This document shows positions 17,676 to 25,778 of a stretch of 64,000 nt of DNA, in pieces. Below the pieces are notes generated by a model. The model made no database searches. It was not told where the DNA came from and was given only the letters and a program-made list of their open reading frames with translations. The number at the start of each line of letters is the position of its first letter. The stretch's first letter is position 1. The DNA comes from Sphingomonas phyllosphaerae (GTDB lineage: Bacteria; Pseudomonadota; Alphaproteobacteria; Sphingomonadales; Sphingomonadaceae), in the NCBI GenBank assembly GCA_036946405.1, contig JAQIJC010000001.1, positions 1,805,001 to 1,869,000 on the forward strand. Reading direction: 5' to 3'. The position numbers were made by a program, and so were the translations under genes.

Positions 17676-19889
17676 ATGGCGGAGATCACGCGACGCAGGC
17701 TTCTCGTTTCCGGTGGCGTCGGCGCGGGATTGATCGTGGCGTGGGCGGCATGGCCGCGTATCTATCTGCCCAACCTCGCCGCTGCGCCCGACGAGCACGT
17801 CTTCGGCGCGTTCCTGAAGATCGCGCGCGACGGCAAGATCATCGTCGCGGTTCCGCAGTGCGAGCACGGGCAGGGCGTGTTCACGACCCTGCCGCAGATC
17901 GTCGCCGACGAACTGGGTGCGGACTGGCGGACCGTCGGGGTGGAGGCCGCGCCGGTTTCACCGCTCTACGCCAATCCGCTCGCGGCCGGCTGGTTGTTCG
18001 GTGACGGCGTCGCGGGCGTGCCCGAACGGTGGCGTGACGAAGCCTGGACGCGTGATGCCTTGATGCTCACCGCCGGCTCGACCTCGATACGCCGCTTCGA
18101 GGCGCCGTTGCGCGATGCGGGCGCGGCGGCGCGCGTATTGTTGTGTCAGGCAGCGGCGCAGCGGTGGGACGTCGACTGGCGTGACTGTACGACCGCAGAT
18201 GGCTTCGTTGCGCACGGAAAGCAGCGGCTGCGCTTCGGCGAGCTGGCGGAGGCGGCAGCCGCGGGCAAATTGCCTGCCGAACTGCCTTACCGGATCGGTG
18301 ACGAGGGGCGGCTGACCGGCGAGTCGCTGCCGCGGATCGACGTGCCCGCGAAGGTCGACGGCTCCGCCAATTTCGTCGCCGACGTGCGGCTGCCCGATAT
18401 GGTGTTCGCGAGCATCCGGCAGGCGCCGCATCGCGACGCGCGGTTGCGCTCGGCGAACGTCGCCGCGGCCGAGCGCGTCGCGGGAATGCTCCATGTCGTC
18501 CGCAACGATCGCTGGATCGCCGCGGTCGCGAACAATTGGTGGTCCGCCAACCGCGCGCTCATCGCGCTCGCACCGCGCTTCGAAGGCCCGATCCCGCCCG
18601 ACGACGCCGCGATCGATCGCGCGCTGGCGGCGGCGCTGGACACCGACGGCCACCGCGTTGCGCGTACCGGTGACGTCGATGGCGTCTTTGCCGGCGCGCG
18701 ACTGGTCGAGGCCGAATATCGCGTCGCGCCGGCGCTCCATGCCGCGGTCGAGCCACCCGCCGCGACCGCGCACTGGCAGAACGAGCGGCTGGAGCTATGG
18801 GCCGCGACACAGGCGCCGTCGCTGGCGCGCGCGGCGGCGGCGCGCGCGATCGGCGTGGCGGAGGCGCAGGTGATCCTGCACCCGATGCTCAGCGGCGGCT
18901 CGTTCGGCGCGGCGCTGGAGGTCGATGTCGTCGAACAGGCCGCGATCCTCGCCAGGGCGCTGCGCCGCCCGGTGCAACTGGCGTGGTCGCGCGGGGAGGC
19001 TTTGCTCCACGACAAGGTGCGCGCACCCGCACGCGCGCGGATGGCGGCGCGGCTCGCCCCCAATGGCGCGATCCTCGCGTGGCGCGCGCGGATCGCGGTG
19101 CCGCCGACCGGGCGCGACCTCGCCGCCCGACTGCTGCGCGACGATCCGCTGCGGCGGCTCGCCTCGACGCTTCCGGGGGGCGCGGACGGTTATGCGACGA
19201 GCGGCGCGGTGCCGCCCTACCGCCTTGGCGCATCGGAAGTCTGGCACCATTCGGTCGCGCTCGACCTGCCCACCGGTCATCTGCGCGGCGGCGCGGATGG
19301 CTACACCGCCTTTTTCACCGAAAGCTTCCTCGACGAACTGGCGCGCGTCGCCGGAACCGAGCCGATGTCGTACCGCGTCGGGCTGCTCGGCGGCGCGCCG
19401 CGGCTGGCGCGGTGCCTGACGACGGTGGCGGCGCTCGGCGGGTGGAGCGGCGGCGCGCCCGGCAGCGGGCAGGGGATCGCCTGCCACGCGATGGCCGGCA
19501 GCATGATCGCGGTGCTCGCCGAGGCAGGGTTCGACGCCGGCGGTCGCCCGCGCGTCGATCGCCTCGTGGCGGCGGTCGATTGTGGCCGCGCGATCAACCC
19601 GGACATCGTGCGCCAGCAGATCGAGGGCGGGCTGATCTTCGGGGCGGCGACGACGCGCGGGGCGGCGGCGCATTACCGCGACGGGCTGGCGAGCATCCGC
19701 CGCTATGGCGACGTCGCGCTTCCGATACTCGCGGACGCCCCCGAGATCACCGTCGAGCTTATCGACTCGACTGCCGATCCCGGTGGCGTCGGAGACCTCG
19801 GCGTGCCCGCCGCCGCCCCGGCGATCGCCAATGCGCTATTCGCCGCCGGCGGAACGCGGTGGCGCCACTTGCCGTTTAGGAGCGCGTGA
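17676..19889 (+). CDS. Molybdopterin-binding subunit of a xanthine-dehydrogenase-family hydroxylase (IorB-like)
   Basis: 737 residues with a Tat-type signal (TRRRLLVSGGVGAGLIVAWA), so it is probably exported folded. It resembles isoquinoline 1-oxidoreductase beta-type subunits: QCEHGQGVFTTLPQIVADEL, RIDVPAKVDGSANFVADVRL and the ending APAIANALFAAGG. The expected catalytic glutamate motif GVGE reads GVGDLGVP, and GGGFGRR-like sequence reads GGSFGAALE. No 2Fe-2S subunit gene or cofactor-insertion gene is adjacent. Activity is therefore uncertain. The stop overlaps the hemH start (TGATG). Confidence 0.85.
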   Translation: MAEITRRRLLVSGGVGAGLIVAWAAWPRIYLPNLAAAPDEHVFGAFLKIARDGKIIVAVPQCEHGQGVFTTLPQIVADELGADWRTVGVEAAPVSPLYANPLAAGWLFGDGVAGVPERWRDEAWTRDALMLTAGSTSIRRFEAPLRDAGAAARVLLCQAAAQRWDVDWRDCTTADGFVAHGKQRLRFGELAEAAAAGKLPAELPYRIGDEGRLTGESLPRIDVPAKVDGSANFVADVRLPDMVFASIRQAPHRDARLRSANVAAAERVAGMLHVVRNDRWIAAVANNWWSANRALIALAPRFEGPIPPDDAAIDRALAAALDTDGHRVARTGDVDGVFAGARLVEAEYRVAPALHAAVEPPAATAHWQNERLELWAATQAPSLARAAAARAIGVAEAQVILHPMLSGGSFGAALEVDVVEQAAILARALRRPVQLAWSRGEALLHDKVRAPARARMAARLAPNGAILAWRARIAVPPTGRDLAARLLRDDPLRRLASTLPGGADGYATSGAVPPYRLGASEVWHHSVALDLPTGHLRGGADGYTAFFTESFLDELARVAGTEPMSYRVGLLGGAPRLARCLTTVAALGGWSGGAPGSGQGIACHAMAGSMIAVLAEAGFDAGGRPRVDRLVAAVDCGRAINPDIVRQQIEGGLIFGAATTRGAAAHYRDGLASIRRYGDVALPILADAPEITVELIDSTADPGGVGDLGVPAAAPAIANALFAAGGTRWRHLPFRSA

Positions 19890-20893
19890 TGCTTCCCCCC
19901 GACCACCCGATCGTTCCGCCGCCGCGTATCGGCGTGCTGCTCGTCAATCTCGGCACCCCTGATGCGGCCGATACGCGCGCGGTGCGCCGCTATCTCGCGG
20001 AGTTCCTGTCGGACCGGCGCGTCGTTGAGATCCCGCAATTGCTGTGGCAGCCGATTCTGCGCGGCGCGATCCTCACCACGCGGCCGAAGAAGTCGGCGCA
20101 CGCCTATCAACAGGTCTGGACCGACCAGGGTTCGCCACTGGCGGCGGTGACACGGGCGCAGGCGCACGCGCTCAAGGATGCGTTCGGCGCGAAGGTGCTG
20201 GTCGACTGGGCGATGCGCTACGGCAATCCGGCGATCGGCGACCGGTTGCGCGCGATGAAGGACGCCGGCTGCGAGCGGATCCTGCTCGCCCCGCTCTATC
20301 CGCAATATTGCGCCGCCACGACCGCGACCGCCAACGACAAGGCGTTTCTCGCGCTGGCGGCGATGCGCTGGCAACCCGCGATCCGTACCCTGCCGCCCTA
20401 TCACGATGATCCCGCCTATATCGACGCGCTCGCCCGCAACGTCAGCGCAGCGCTAGAAACGCTCGACTTCGCGCCCGATGCGATCGTCGCCAGCTTCCAC
20501 GGCATGCCGCAGCGGACGCTGGAACTCGGCGACCCCTATCACTGCCATTGCCGCAAGACCGCGCGGCTGCTCGGCGAGGCGCTTGGCCGCCCGCTGACCG
20601 TCGCCTTCCAGTCGCGCTTCGGTCGCGCCAAATGGCTGGAGCCGGCCACCGACACCACGCTGGAGGCGATGCCCGCGCAGGGCATCCGCAAGGTCGCGAT
20701 CCTCGCGCCCGGCTTCTCCGCCGATTGCCTCGAAACGCTCGAAGAACTGGCGATCCGGGGTCGTGAGAGCTTCGAGACGGCCGGCGGCACGCATTTCGCC
20801 TATCTGCCATGCCTTAACGACAGTCCGGACGGCGTGGCGATGCTGCGCACGTTACTGGCGCGTGAACTTGAAGGCTGGATCACCCCCGCCTAG
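19889..20893 (+). CDS. hemH: Ferrochelatase
   Basis: Inserts ferrous iron into protoporphyrin IX, the last step of protoheme synthesis. 334 residues from ATG 19889, with AGGAG at 19878-19882. Motifs include GVLLVNLGTPDAADTRAVRR, MRYGNPAI, LLAPLYPQY, IVASFHGMPQRTLELGDPY (conserved His), and FQSRFGRAKWLEP. It is translationally coupled to the molybdenum hydroxylase gene upstream by a one-base overlap; there is no obvious biochemical link. Confidence 0.96.
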   Translation: MLPPDHPIVPPPRIGVLLVNLGTPDAADTRAVRRYLAEFLSDRRVVEIPQLLWQPILRGAILTTRPKKSAHAYQQVWTDQGSPLAAVTRAQAHALKDAFGAKVLVDWAMRYGNPAIGDRLRAMKDAGCERILLAPLYPQYCAATTATANDKAFLALAAMRWQPAIRTLPPYHDDPAYIDALARNVSAALETLDFAPDAIVASFHGMPQRTLELGDPYHCHCRKTARLLGEALGRPLTVAFQSRFGRAKWLEPATDTTLEAMPAQGIRKVAILAPGFSADCLETLEELAIRGRESFETAGGTHFAYLPCLNDSPDGVAMLRTLLARELEGWITPA

Positions 20894-20950
20894 GCTGGCG
20901 CCGATTTTGGAACACCGCCTCATTCCGGGCGGGTGACGGGAGAGGATGTT

Positions 20951-21673
20951 ATGGCACGTGTGGCGATCGTCACAGGGGGAACGCGCGGCATCGGCGAGGC
21001 GATCAGCGTCGCCCTGAAAAACGCGGGAATGACGGTCGCGGCCAATTATGCCGGCAATGACGAGCGTGCGCGCGAGTTCACCGATCGCACCGGCATCGCC
21101 GCGTACAAGTGGGACGTGGCGGACCACGAGGCGTGTCAGGAAGGTTGCGCAAAGGTCGCTGCCGAGCTGGGTCCGGTCGACGTGCTGGTCAACAATGCCG
21201 GCATCACCCGCGACGGCACGATCCTGAAGATGACCTACCAGATGTGGAAGGAAGTCATGGACACCAATCTCGGCGGCTGCTTCAACATGGCCAAGGCGGT
21301 GTTTCCGGGAATGCGTGATCGCAAATGGGGCCGGATCGTCAACATCGGCTCGATCAACGGCCAGGCCGGGCAATATGGTCAGGTCAATTATGCTGCGGCG
21401 AAGAGCGGCATCCACGGCTTCACCAAGGCGCTGTCGCAGGAAGGCGCGCGTGCAGGCGTAACCGTCAACGCGATCGCGCCGGGTTACATCGACACCGACA
21501 TGGTCGCCGCGGTCCCGGCCGACGTGCTGGAGAAGATCGTTGCCAAGATCCCGGTCGGCCGGCTCGGGCAGGCGCAGGAGATCGCACGCGGCGTGGCGTT
21601 CCTGTGCTCGGAGGAGGCCGGGTTCGTGACCGGGTCGACGCTGAGCATCAACGGCGGACAGCATATGTACTGA
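20951..21673 (+). CDS. phaB: Acetoacetyl-CoA reductase
   Basis: 240-residue SDR enzyme reducing acetoacetyl-CoA to 3-hydroxybutyryl-CoA for polyhydroxybutyrate synthesis. It has VTGGTRGIGEAI, NNAGITRDGTILKM, GSINGQAGQYGQVNYAAAKS (Ser, YxxxK) and the ending FVTGSTLSINGGQHMY, which is characteristic of PhaB. The close paralogue FabG is the alternative, but the INGQ.GQ.GQ segment and the C-terminus favour PhaB. phaA and phaC are not in the window. Confidence 0.9.
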   Translation: MARVAIVTGGTRGIGEAISVALKNAGMTVAANYAGNDERAREFTDRTGIAAYKWDVADHEACQEGCAKVAAELGPVDVLVNNAGITRDGTILKMTYQMWKEVMDTNLGGCFNMAKAVFPGMRDRKWGRIVNIGSINGQAGQYGQVNYAAAKSGIHGFTKALSQEGARAGVTVNAIAPGYIDTDMVAAVPADVLEKIVAKIPVGRLGQAQEIARGVAFLCSEEAGFVTGSTLSINGGQHMY

Positions 21674-21727
21674 CGGGCCGAGGCGCGTCGCCCGGCAATG
21701 CCGGGGACGGCGCCGCCGCGCAGCGCG

Positions 21728-22072
21728 GCCCGGCACGGCCGGCGGGTCGGCCACGCCGACCCGACTGACGACGCGGGCTTCGCCCGCGGCGCGCCACAGA
21801 CGGGGTTTACCCGGCAAACCCCTCCACCGTTCGTGCTGAGCTTGTCGAAGCACGTGCGCCCGGTACACGCCCTTCGACAAGCTCAGGGCGAACGGCGGGA
21901 AATGATCGAAGCCGCACGCTGCCCAGCCGACAATCGAACCCCAAATAACGCGAGCCCGGCACCTTTCGGCACCGGGCTCGCGCCCTCATACGCTACGCGA
22001 GGGAAGGGGTAGACGACGGCGGAGCCGTCGTCGGCCGGATCGGCCTGCGCCGACCCGCCGGCCGTGCCGGGC
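21728..22072. repeat. Long inverted repeat with nested hairpins
   Basis: 22 bases at 21728-21749 are the exact reverse complement of 22051-22072, and similarity continues inward for roughly 30 more bases. Inside lie a 66-bp repeat copy (21828-21894) and an 11-bp perfect hairpin (21949-21959/21972-21982). No gene is supported between 21674 and 22120. Confidence 0.6.
21828..21894 (+). repeat. 67-bp palindromic repeat, copy 2
   Basis: CGTTCGTGCTGAGCTTGTCG...TTCGACAAGCTCAGGGCGAACG, near-identical to 5032-5097. Confidence 0.85.
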
Positions 22073-22089
22073 GATGCGCCGGGCGCACC

Positions 22090-22112
22090 GGCCGGGAGCG
22101 AGGCTCCCGGCC
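22090..22112 (-). terminator. Hairpin just past the glycine-zipper gene
   Basis: Perfect 10-bp stem (22090-22099/22103-22112) with a 3-base GAG loop, 8 bases beyond the minus-strand stop. No T run, so its terminator function is uncertain. Confidence 0.45.
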
Positions 22113-22120
22113 TCCGCCCG

Positions 22121-22489
22121 TCAGCGGCAGTAACGCGGGTTGTTCGACTTCTCGACCGCATTGCCCGCGACCGCGCCGCCGACACCGCCCAGCACCGTGC
22201 CGAGCGTCCGGTCACCGCGCGAGTCGATCACGCGACCCAGCAGACCACCGGCGATCGCACCGACCACCGTGCCGGTCGTGCCGTTCGAGCAGCGGCGGTT
22301 GTAATTGTAGCGACGGTCGTTGCCGCGATAACCACGGCGGTCATAGTCGCGACGGTCGTAATAGCCACGATTGTCATCGTAGCGGCTGTAACGGTCGCCG
22401 TAGTAACGCTGGGCGTCGGCGGCAGTCGGGGCCACGGCGGCGGCACCCATCGCGAGCGCGGCACCGGCAAGGGCGAGATTCTTGAACAT
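22121..22489 (-). CDS. Glycine-zipper 2TM-domain protein
   Basis: 122 residues from ATG 22489: signal peptide MFKNLALAGAALAMGAAAVA with cleavage near ADA. A tyrosine/arginine/aspartate-rich middle (RYYGDRYSRYDDNRGYYDRR) is followed by a glycine-zipper segment (GTVVGAIAGGLLGRVIDSRG, then GTVLGGVGGAVAGNAVEK) of the Rickettsia 17-kDa-antigen type. Probably an outer-membrane or periplasmic protein. The two cysteines, one in NRRCSNGTTG and one at the terminal NNPRYCR, may pair. Confidence 0.85.
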   Translation of the reverse strand: MFKNLALAGAALAMGAAAVAPTAADAQRYYGDRYSRYDDNRGYYDRRDYDRRGYRGNDRRYNYNRRCSNGTTGTVVGAIAGGLLGRVIDSRGDRTLGTVLGGVGGAVAGNAVEKSNNPRYCR

Positions 22490-22618
22490 GAGCAGTCTCC
22501 CGTTTGCTGTTCCGGTCGGCGGGCTTTCCCGTCGATGAAACAGCTTCTGCCCGATTCGCATTGAGCCGACGCTGAATGCGTCCGTTATCGGGCGTTCATC
22601 CTTTCACGCGATCTGGTC

Positions 22619-23599
22619 GTGGTTTACGCCGATCGCGTGCGATGGCCCGTCACTCTTGCAATGGTGCTGCTGCTGGTGCCGCCGTACAGCGGCGACGGTC
22701 GGCGGCCGCTGTTCGCCCCCGGGCTGCGCATCACCGCGACGCCGTTCGTGCCACAGAGCGGCTGGCCGCGCCGCGTCGGTGCGCTGGAACCGATCGGCGC
22801 GTTGTCGCTGACCGCCAACCAGCCCGCATTCGGCGGACTTTCGGCGCTGGCCTTGTATCGTGGTCAGGCGATCCTGCTCAGTGACGGCGGGCTGGTGGTG
22901 CGGCTGCGCATCGCGAACGGCAGATTGACGACGCTCGGCACTGCCGAGCTGGCTGACGGCCCGGAGACCGGCTGGCGCAAGTCTTCGCGCGACACCGAGT
23001 CGCTGGCGGTCGATCCGCGCAGCGGTCGCGCCTGGATCGGGTATGAGCGCATCAATATGATCTGGCGCTACGCCAGCGATTTCAACGCTGCCGACGCGGC
23101 CAGCTATCCCACGCTGATGCGGCGATGGGGCATCAACAGCGGCATCGAATCACTGGTGCGGCTGAATGATGGGCGGTTCGTCGCCTTCCGCGAGGGCGGG
23201 ATACGCGAGGATGGCGTCCGTGCCGCTTTGCTGTTCGACGGCGATCCGGCGCTCTTCGACACGCCGGTGGCGCGGCTCCGTTACCGCCCCCCGCCGCATA
23301 GCTCCCCGAGCGATGCCGCCGTCCTGCCGAACGGCGACGTGCTCGTCCTCAATCGACGGCTCCATCTGCCGCTCCGCTTCGAGATGACGCTGGTGCGGAT
23401 CGCTGCGGACGCGATCCGTCCCGGCGCGACGCTGCACGGTCAGGTCGTCGCCCAATTCGGCGACACGCTGGGTCGCGAGAATGCCGAAGGGCTGGCGGTG
23501 TCGCGGGAGCGCGGCGAGACGATGATCTGGCTGGTCACCGACAATGACGGCGCGTTCTGGCGGCGGACGATCCTCGCCAAGTTCCGCTGGCGCGGCTGA
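22619..23599 (+). CDS. Esterase-like activity of phytase family protein
   Basis: 326 residues from GTG 22619. The N-terminus has a hydrophobic stretch (WPVTLAMVLLLVPP), a signal peptide or anchor. The rest is the phytase-like beta-propeller domain: LSLTANQPAFGGLSALAL, DTESLAVDPRSGRAWIGYER, GINSGIESLVRLNDGRFVAF, LPNGDVLVLNRRLHLPLRFE and AEGLAVSRERGETMIWLVTD. The enzymatic substrate is unknown. An in-frame alternative start further in would lose the signal. It is a lone gene, divergent from the glycine-zipper gene. Confidence 0.85.
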   Translation: MVYADRVRWPVTLAMVLLLVPPYSGDGRRPLFAPGLRITATPFVPQSGWPRRVGALEPIGALSLTANQPAFGGLSALALYRGQAILLSDGGLVVRLRIANGRLTTLGTAELADGPETGWRKSSRDTESLAVDPRSGRAWIGYERINMIWRYASDFNAADAASYPTLMRRWGINSGIESLVRLNDGRFVAFREGGIREDGVRAALLFDGDPALFDTPVARLRYRPPPHSSPSDAAVLPNGDVLVLNRRLHLPLRFEMTLVRIAADAIRPGATLHGQVVAQFGDTLGRENAEGLAVSRERGETMIWLVTDNDGAFWRRTILAKFRWRG

Positions 23600-23670
23600 T
23601 GCCCCAACGCACGGCGGCCCGCCGTCCGAATGGAGGGCGGGCCGCAACGATGCGGGCAGGGCCGGTGGCG

Positions 23671-23967
23671 TCAGGCCGCGGCGGCGGCCGAACGCTTCTT
23701 CACGACGTCGCGCTTCAAGCGGCGCGCCTTGAGCGACAGCTTGTCGTCCGAGGTCTTCACCAGCCAGTTGTCCAGCCCGCCATTGTGCTCGACCGAACGC
23801 AGGCCGTGCGTCGAGACGCGCAGGCGGATCGACCGCTCCAGCGAATCGGACAGCAAAGTGACGTTCTGCAGGTTCGGCAGGAACGTGCGCTTGGTCTTGT
23901 TGTTGGCGTGGGAAACGTTGTTGCCCACCTGCCGGCCCTTGCCGGTCAGCTCGCAAATGCGCGACAT
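23671..23967 (-). CDS. rpmB: 50S ribosomal protein L28
   Basis: 98 residues starting [20 protein letters not shown], the L28 signature, followed by [18 protein letters not shown] and a lysine/arginine-rich C-terminus ending in an alanine run. Length fits alphaproteobacterial L28. The longer in-frame start adds 19 residues with no homology and is rejected. Confidence 0.97.
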   Translation of the reverse strand: MSRICELTGKGRQVGNNVSHANNKTKRTFLPNLQNVTLLSDSLERSIRLRVSTHGLRSVEHNGGLDNWLVKTSDDKLSLKARRLKRDVVKKRSAAAAA

Positions 23968-24108
23968 GTGAATAATCCTGAATTCGGTTGCCCGGAAAGT
24001 GGGCGCCAGTAACCCAGCACTCACGATCGGTCAAGTCGGCAGCGCTGCAACCAGCCCGGCGCGACGGCGTTGTTGCGGCAGCGAATCAACAGGGTTGGGA
24101 GAAGAAGG

Positions 24109-24336
24109 ATGCGCGGGCTGCTGGTGCTGATCGGAATCGTCGCCTTGGTGTTCCTGGCGGCGTTGTTGCTGGGCTTCGTCAAGTTCGACCAGACCCAGAC
24201 GGCGCAATTGCCGCGACTCGAGGGCGGGCAGGCGCCGAAATTCGATGCCGATGTCGCGAAGGTCCGCGTCGGCACCGAGAACAAGACCGTCGAGGTTCCG
24301 AAGGTCGAGGTCCAGAAGCCCGGCGAACAGCGCTGA
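24109..24336 (+). CDS. Hypothetical single-pass membrane protein
   Basis: 75 residues from ATG 24109 (SD GAAGAAGG). One N-terminal transmembrane helix (RGLLVLIGIVALVFLAALLLGF) is followed by a polar tail with a valine/lysine-rich end (NKTVEVPKVEVQKPGEQR). Probably anchored in the inner membrane with a periplasmic tail. No family recognised. Confidence 0.65.
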   Translation: MRGLLVLIGIVALVFLAALLLGFVKFDQTQTAQLPRLEGGQAPKFDADVAKVRVGTENKTVEVPKVEVQKPGEQR

Positions 24337-24343
24337 GGCCAGT

Positions 24344-24428
24344 CGTCGCCCCGGCCTTGAGCCGGGGCCCTGCTTCTTCTGGACCGTGGGCGTAAGAAGC
24401 CGGACCCCGGATGAGGTCCGGCGTGACG
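24344..24428 (+). repeat. 85-bp inverted repeat, copy 2
   Basis: CGTCGCCCCGGCCTTGAGCC...GGATGAGGTCCGGCGTGACG with inner CTGCTTCTTCTGG...AGAAGCCGG arms; related to 8626-8710. Confidence 0.75.
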
Positions 24429-24432
24429 AGTG

Positions 24433-24462
24433 CAAGGGCAAGGGCAAGGGCAAGGGCAAGGG
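24433..24462 (+). repeat. Hexanucleotide tandem repeat, (CAAGGG)5
   Basis: Five exact CAAGGG units, 38 bases upstream of the tadA start. Prone to slippage; an effect on tadA expression is possible but not shown. Confidence 0.9.
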
Positions 24463-24499
24463 CCTTTGCCTCCGCGACGCCTCGGCGTAGGCAGCGACG

Positions 24500-24950
24500 A
24501 TGTTCCCGCTGCCCCACCCGATGCGTGTCGCGCTCGATGCCGCCCGCGATGCGGCGCATGCCGGCGAGGTGCCGGTCGGCGCGGTCGTCGTTCATGCCGG
24601 GCAGATCGTCGCCGTCGCCGCCAACGCCCCGCGCCGCTTATGCGACCCGACCGCCCATGCCGAAATGCTGGCGATCCGCGCCGCCGCGACGGTGCTCGGT
24701 CGCGACCGGCTCGAGGAGTGCGACCTGTGGGTCACGCTCGAGCCCTGCGCGATGTGCGCTGGCGCGATCGCTCATGCCCGCATCGCGCGGCTCTATTATG
24801 GCGCCGACGATGCCAAGGGCGGCGCGGTCGAGCATGGTCCGCGCTTCTTCACCCAGCCGACCTGCCACCACCGCCCCGAGCTGTTTACCGGCATCGGGGC
24901 GGGGGGAAGCGACGGCGCTATTGCGCGACTTCTTCGCGGCTCGGCGCTGA
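24500..24950 (+). CDS. tadA: tRNA-specific adenosine deaminase, C-terminus frameshifted
   Basis: Deaminates wobble A34 to inosine in tRNA-Arg(ACG), whose gene lies at 38625. Zinc motifs are PTAHAEMLAIRAAA and LEPCAMCAGAIAHARI, with the LYYGADDAKGGAVEHGPRFF region intact. At the G run 24901-24906 the frame departs from the family: as read it runs to 24994 with an unrelated tail, overlapping the convergent OmpA gene. One G fewer gives the usual ending EATALLRDFFAARR and a stop at 24948-24950, exactly abutting that gene. I give the corrected end. Confidence 0.9.
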
Positions 24951-25634
24951 TCAGCGCGGCGGCAGATCGTTCTGCGAGATCGGGACGATCTTGATCTCGA
25001 CCCGGCGGTTCTCGGCACGCCCGGCCTCGGTTTCGTTCGAGGCGATCGGCTGCGTCTCGCCGAACCCGCGCGCCGCGATCCGCGCCGCCTGCACGCCATG
25101 GCTCGACAGATAGTCCGCCACCGATCGCGCACGCCGCTCCGACAGGTCCTGATTGTACGAATCGCTGCCGGTCGAATCGGTGTGGCCGTACACGTCGACA
25201 TAGGTTTCGCGGTAATCGGCGAGCACGCCGGCGACCTTGTCGAGCGTCGCGCGGAACTGCGGCTGCACGTTCGCCGAATTGTACGCGAAGTTGATCCCCG
25301 ACGGAATGTTGAGCAGCAGATCGTCGCCCTGACGCGTCACTTCCACGTCCGTGCCGCGCGTCCGCTCGCGCAATTCGCGCTCCTGCTTGTCCATATAGGC
25401 GCCGATCCCGGCACCGGCGATGCCGCCGAGCCCCGCGCCGATGATCTTCTCGGTCCGGTCGCGCCGCCCGCCGACCAGATCGCCGAGCAGATACCCGCCC
25501 AGCGCGCCGCCAATCCCGCCGATCGCCGTCTTCGAAATGCGCCGCTCGCCGGTATCCGGGTCGGTCGTACAGGCCGAGACGGCCACCAGCGACACGCACG
25601 CCAGCGCGGCAGCCAGCTTCGACGACAGCTTCAT
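24951..25634 (-). CDS. OmpA-family lipoprotein with glycine zipper
   Basis: 227 residues from ATG 25634. Lipoprotein signal MKLSSKLAAALACVSLVAVS with lipobox VSAC (Cys ~22). Residues 35-90 are a glycine-zipper region (GGIGGALGGYLLGDLVGG, IIGAGLGGIAGAGIGAYM). The C-terminal OmpA/MotB peptidoglycan-binding domain has VDVYGHTDSTGSDSYNQDLS, RRARSVADYL and GFGETQPIASN..EGR-type ending AENRRVEIKI. An outer-membrane lipoprotein that anchors to peptidoglycan. Convergent with tadA. Confidence 0.92.
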   Translation of the reverse strand: MKLSSKLAAALACVSLVAVSACTTDPDTGERRISKTAIGGIGGALGGYLLGDLVGGRRDRTEKIIGAGLGGIAGAGIGAYMDKQERELRERTRGTDVEVTRQGDDLLLNIPSGINFAYNSANVQPQFRATLDKVAGVLADYRETYVDVYGHTDSTGSDSYNQDLSERRARSVADYLSSHGVQAARIAARGFGETQPIASNETEAGRAENRRVEIKIVPISQNDLPPR

Positions 25635-25778
25635 CTTCTTCCCTTTCAACGCCTGATGTCGGTCAACCCGACGCCCCGACACAATGTTCCGCCTGCGCAC
25701 TGAATGGTGCGTGAAGCGCGGCAGCAACAATTTCGCGATTGTCGCGCGCCCGCTTTGCCGCCAAGAGGGAGGCACACC

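Noticed and set aside
24433..24462. CRISPR-like short repeats
   Set aside because: Units are 6 bases without spacers, and there are no cas genes.
24951..24994. Alternative tadA C-terminus overlapping the OmpA gene
   Set aside because: It is unrelated to TadA sequences, and removing one G gives the family ending and a clean abutting junction.
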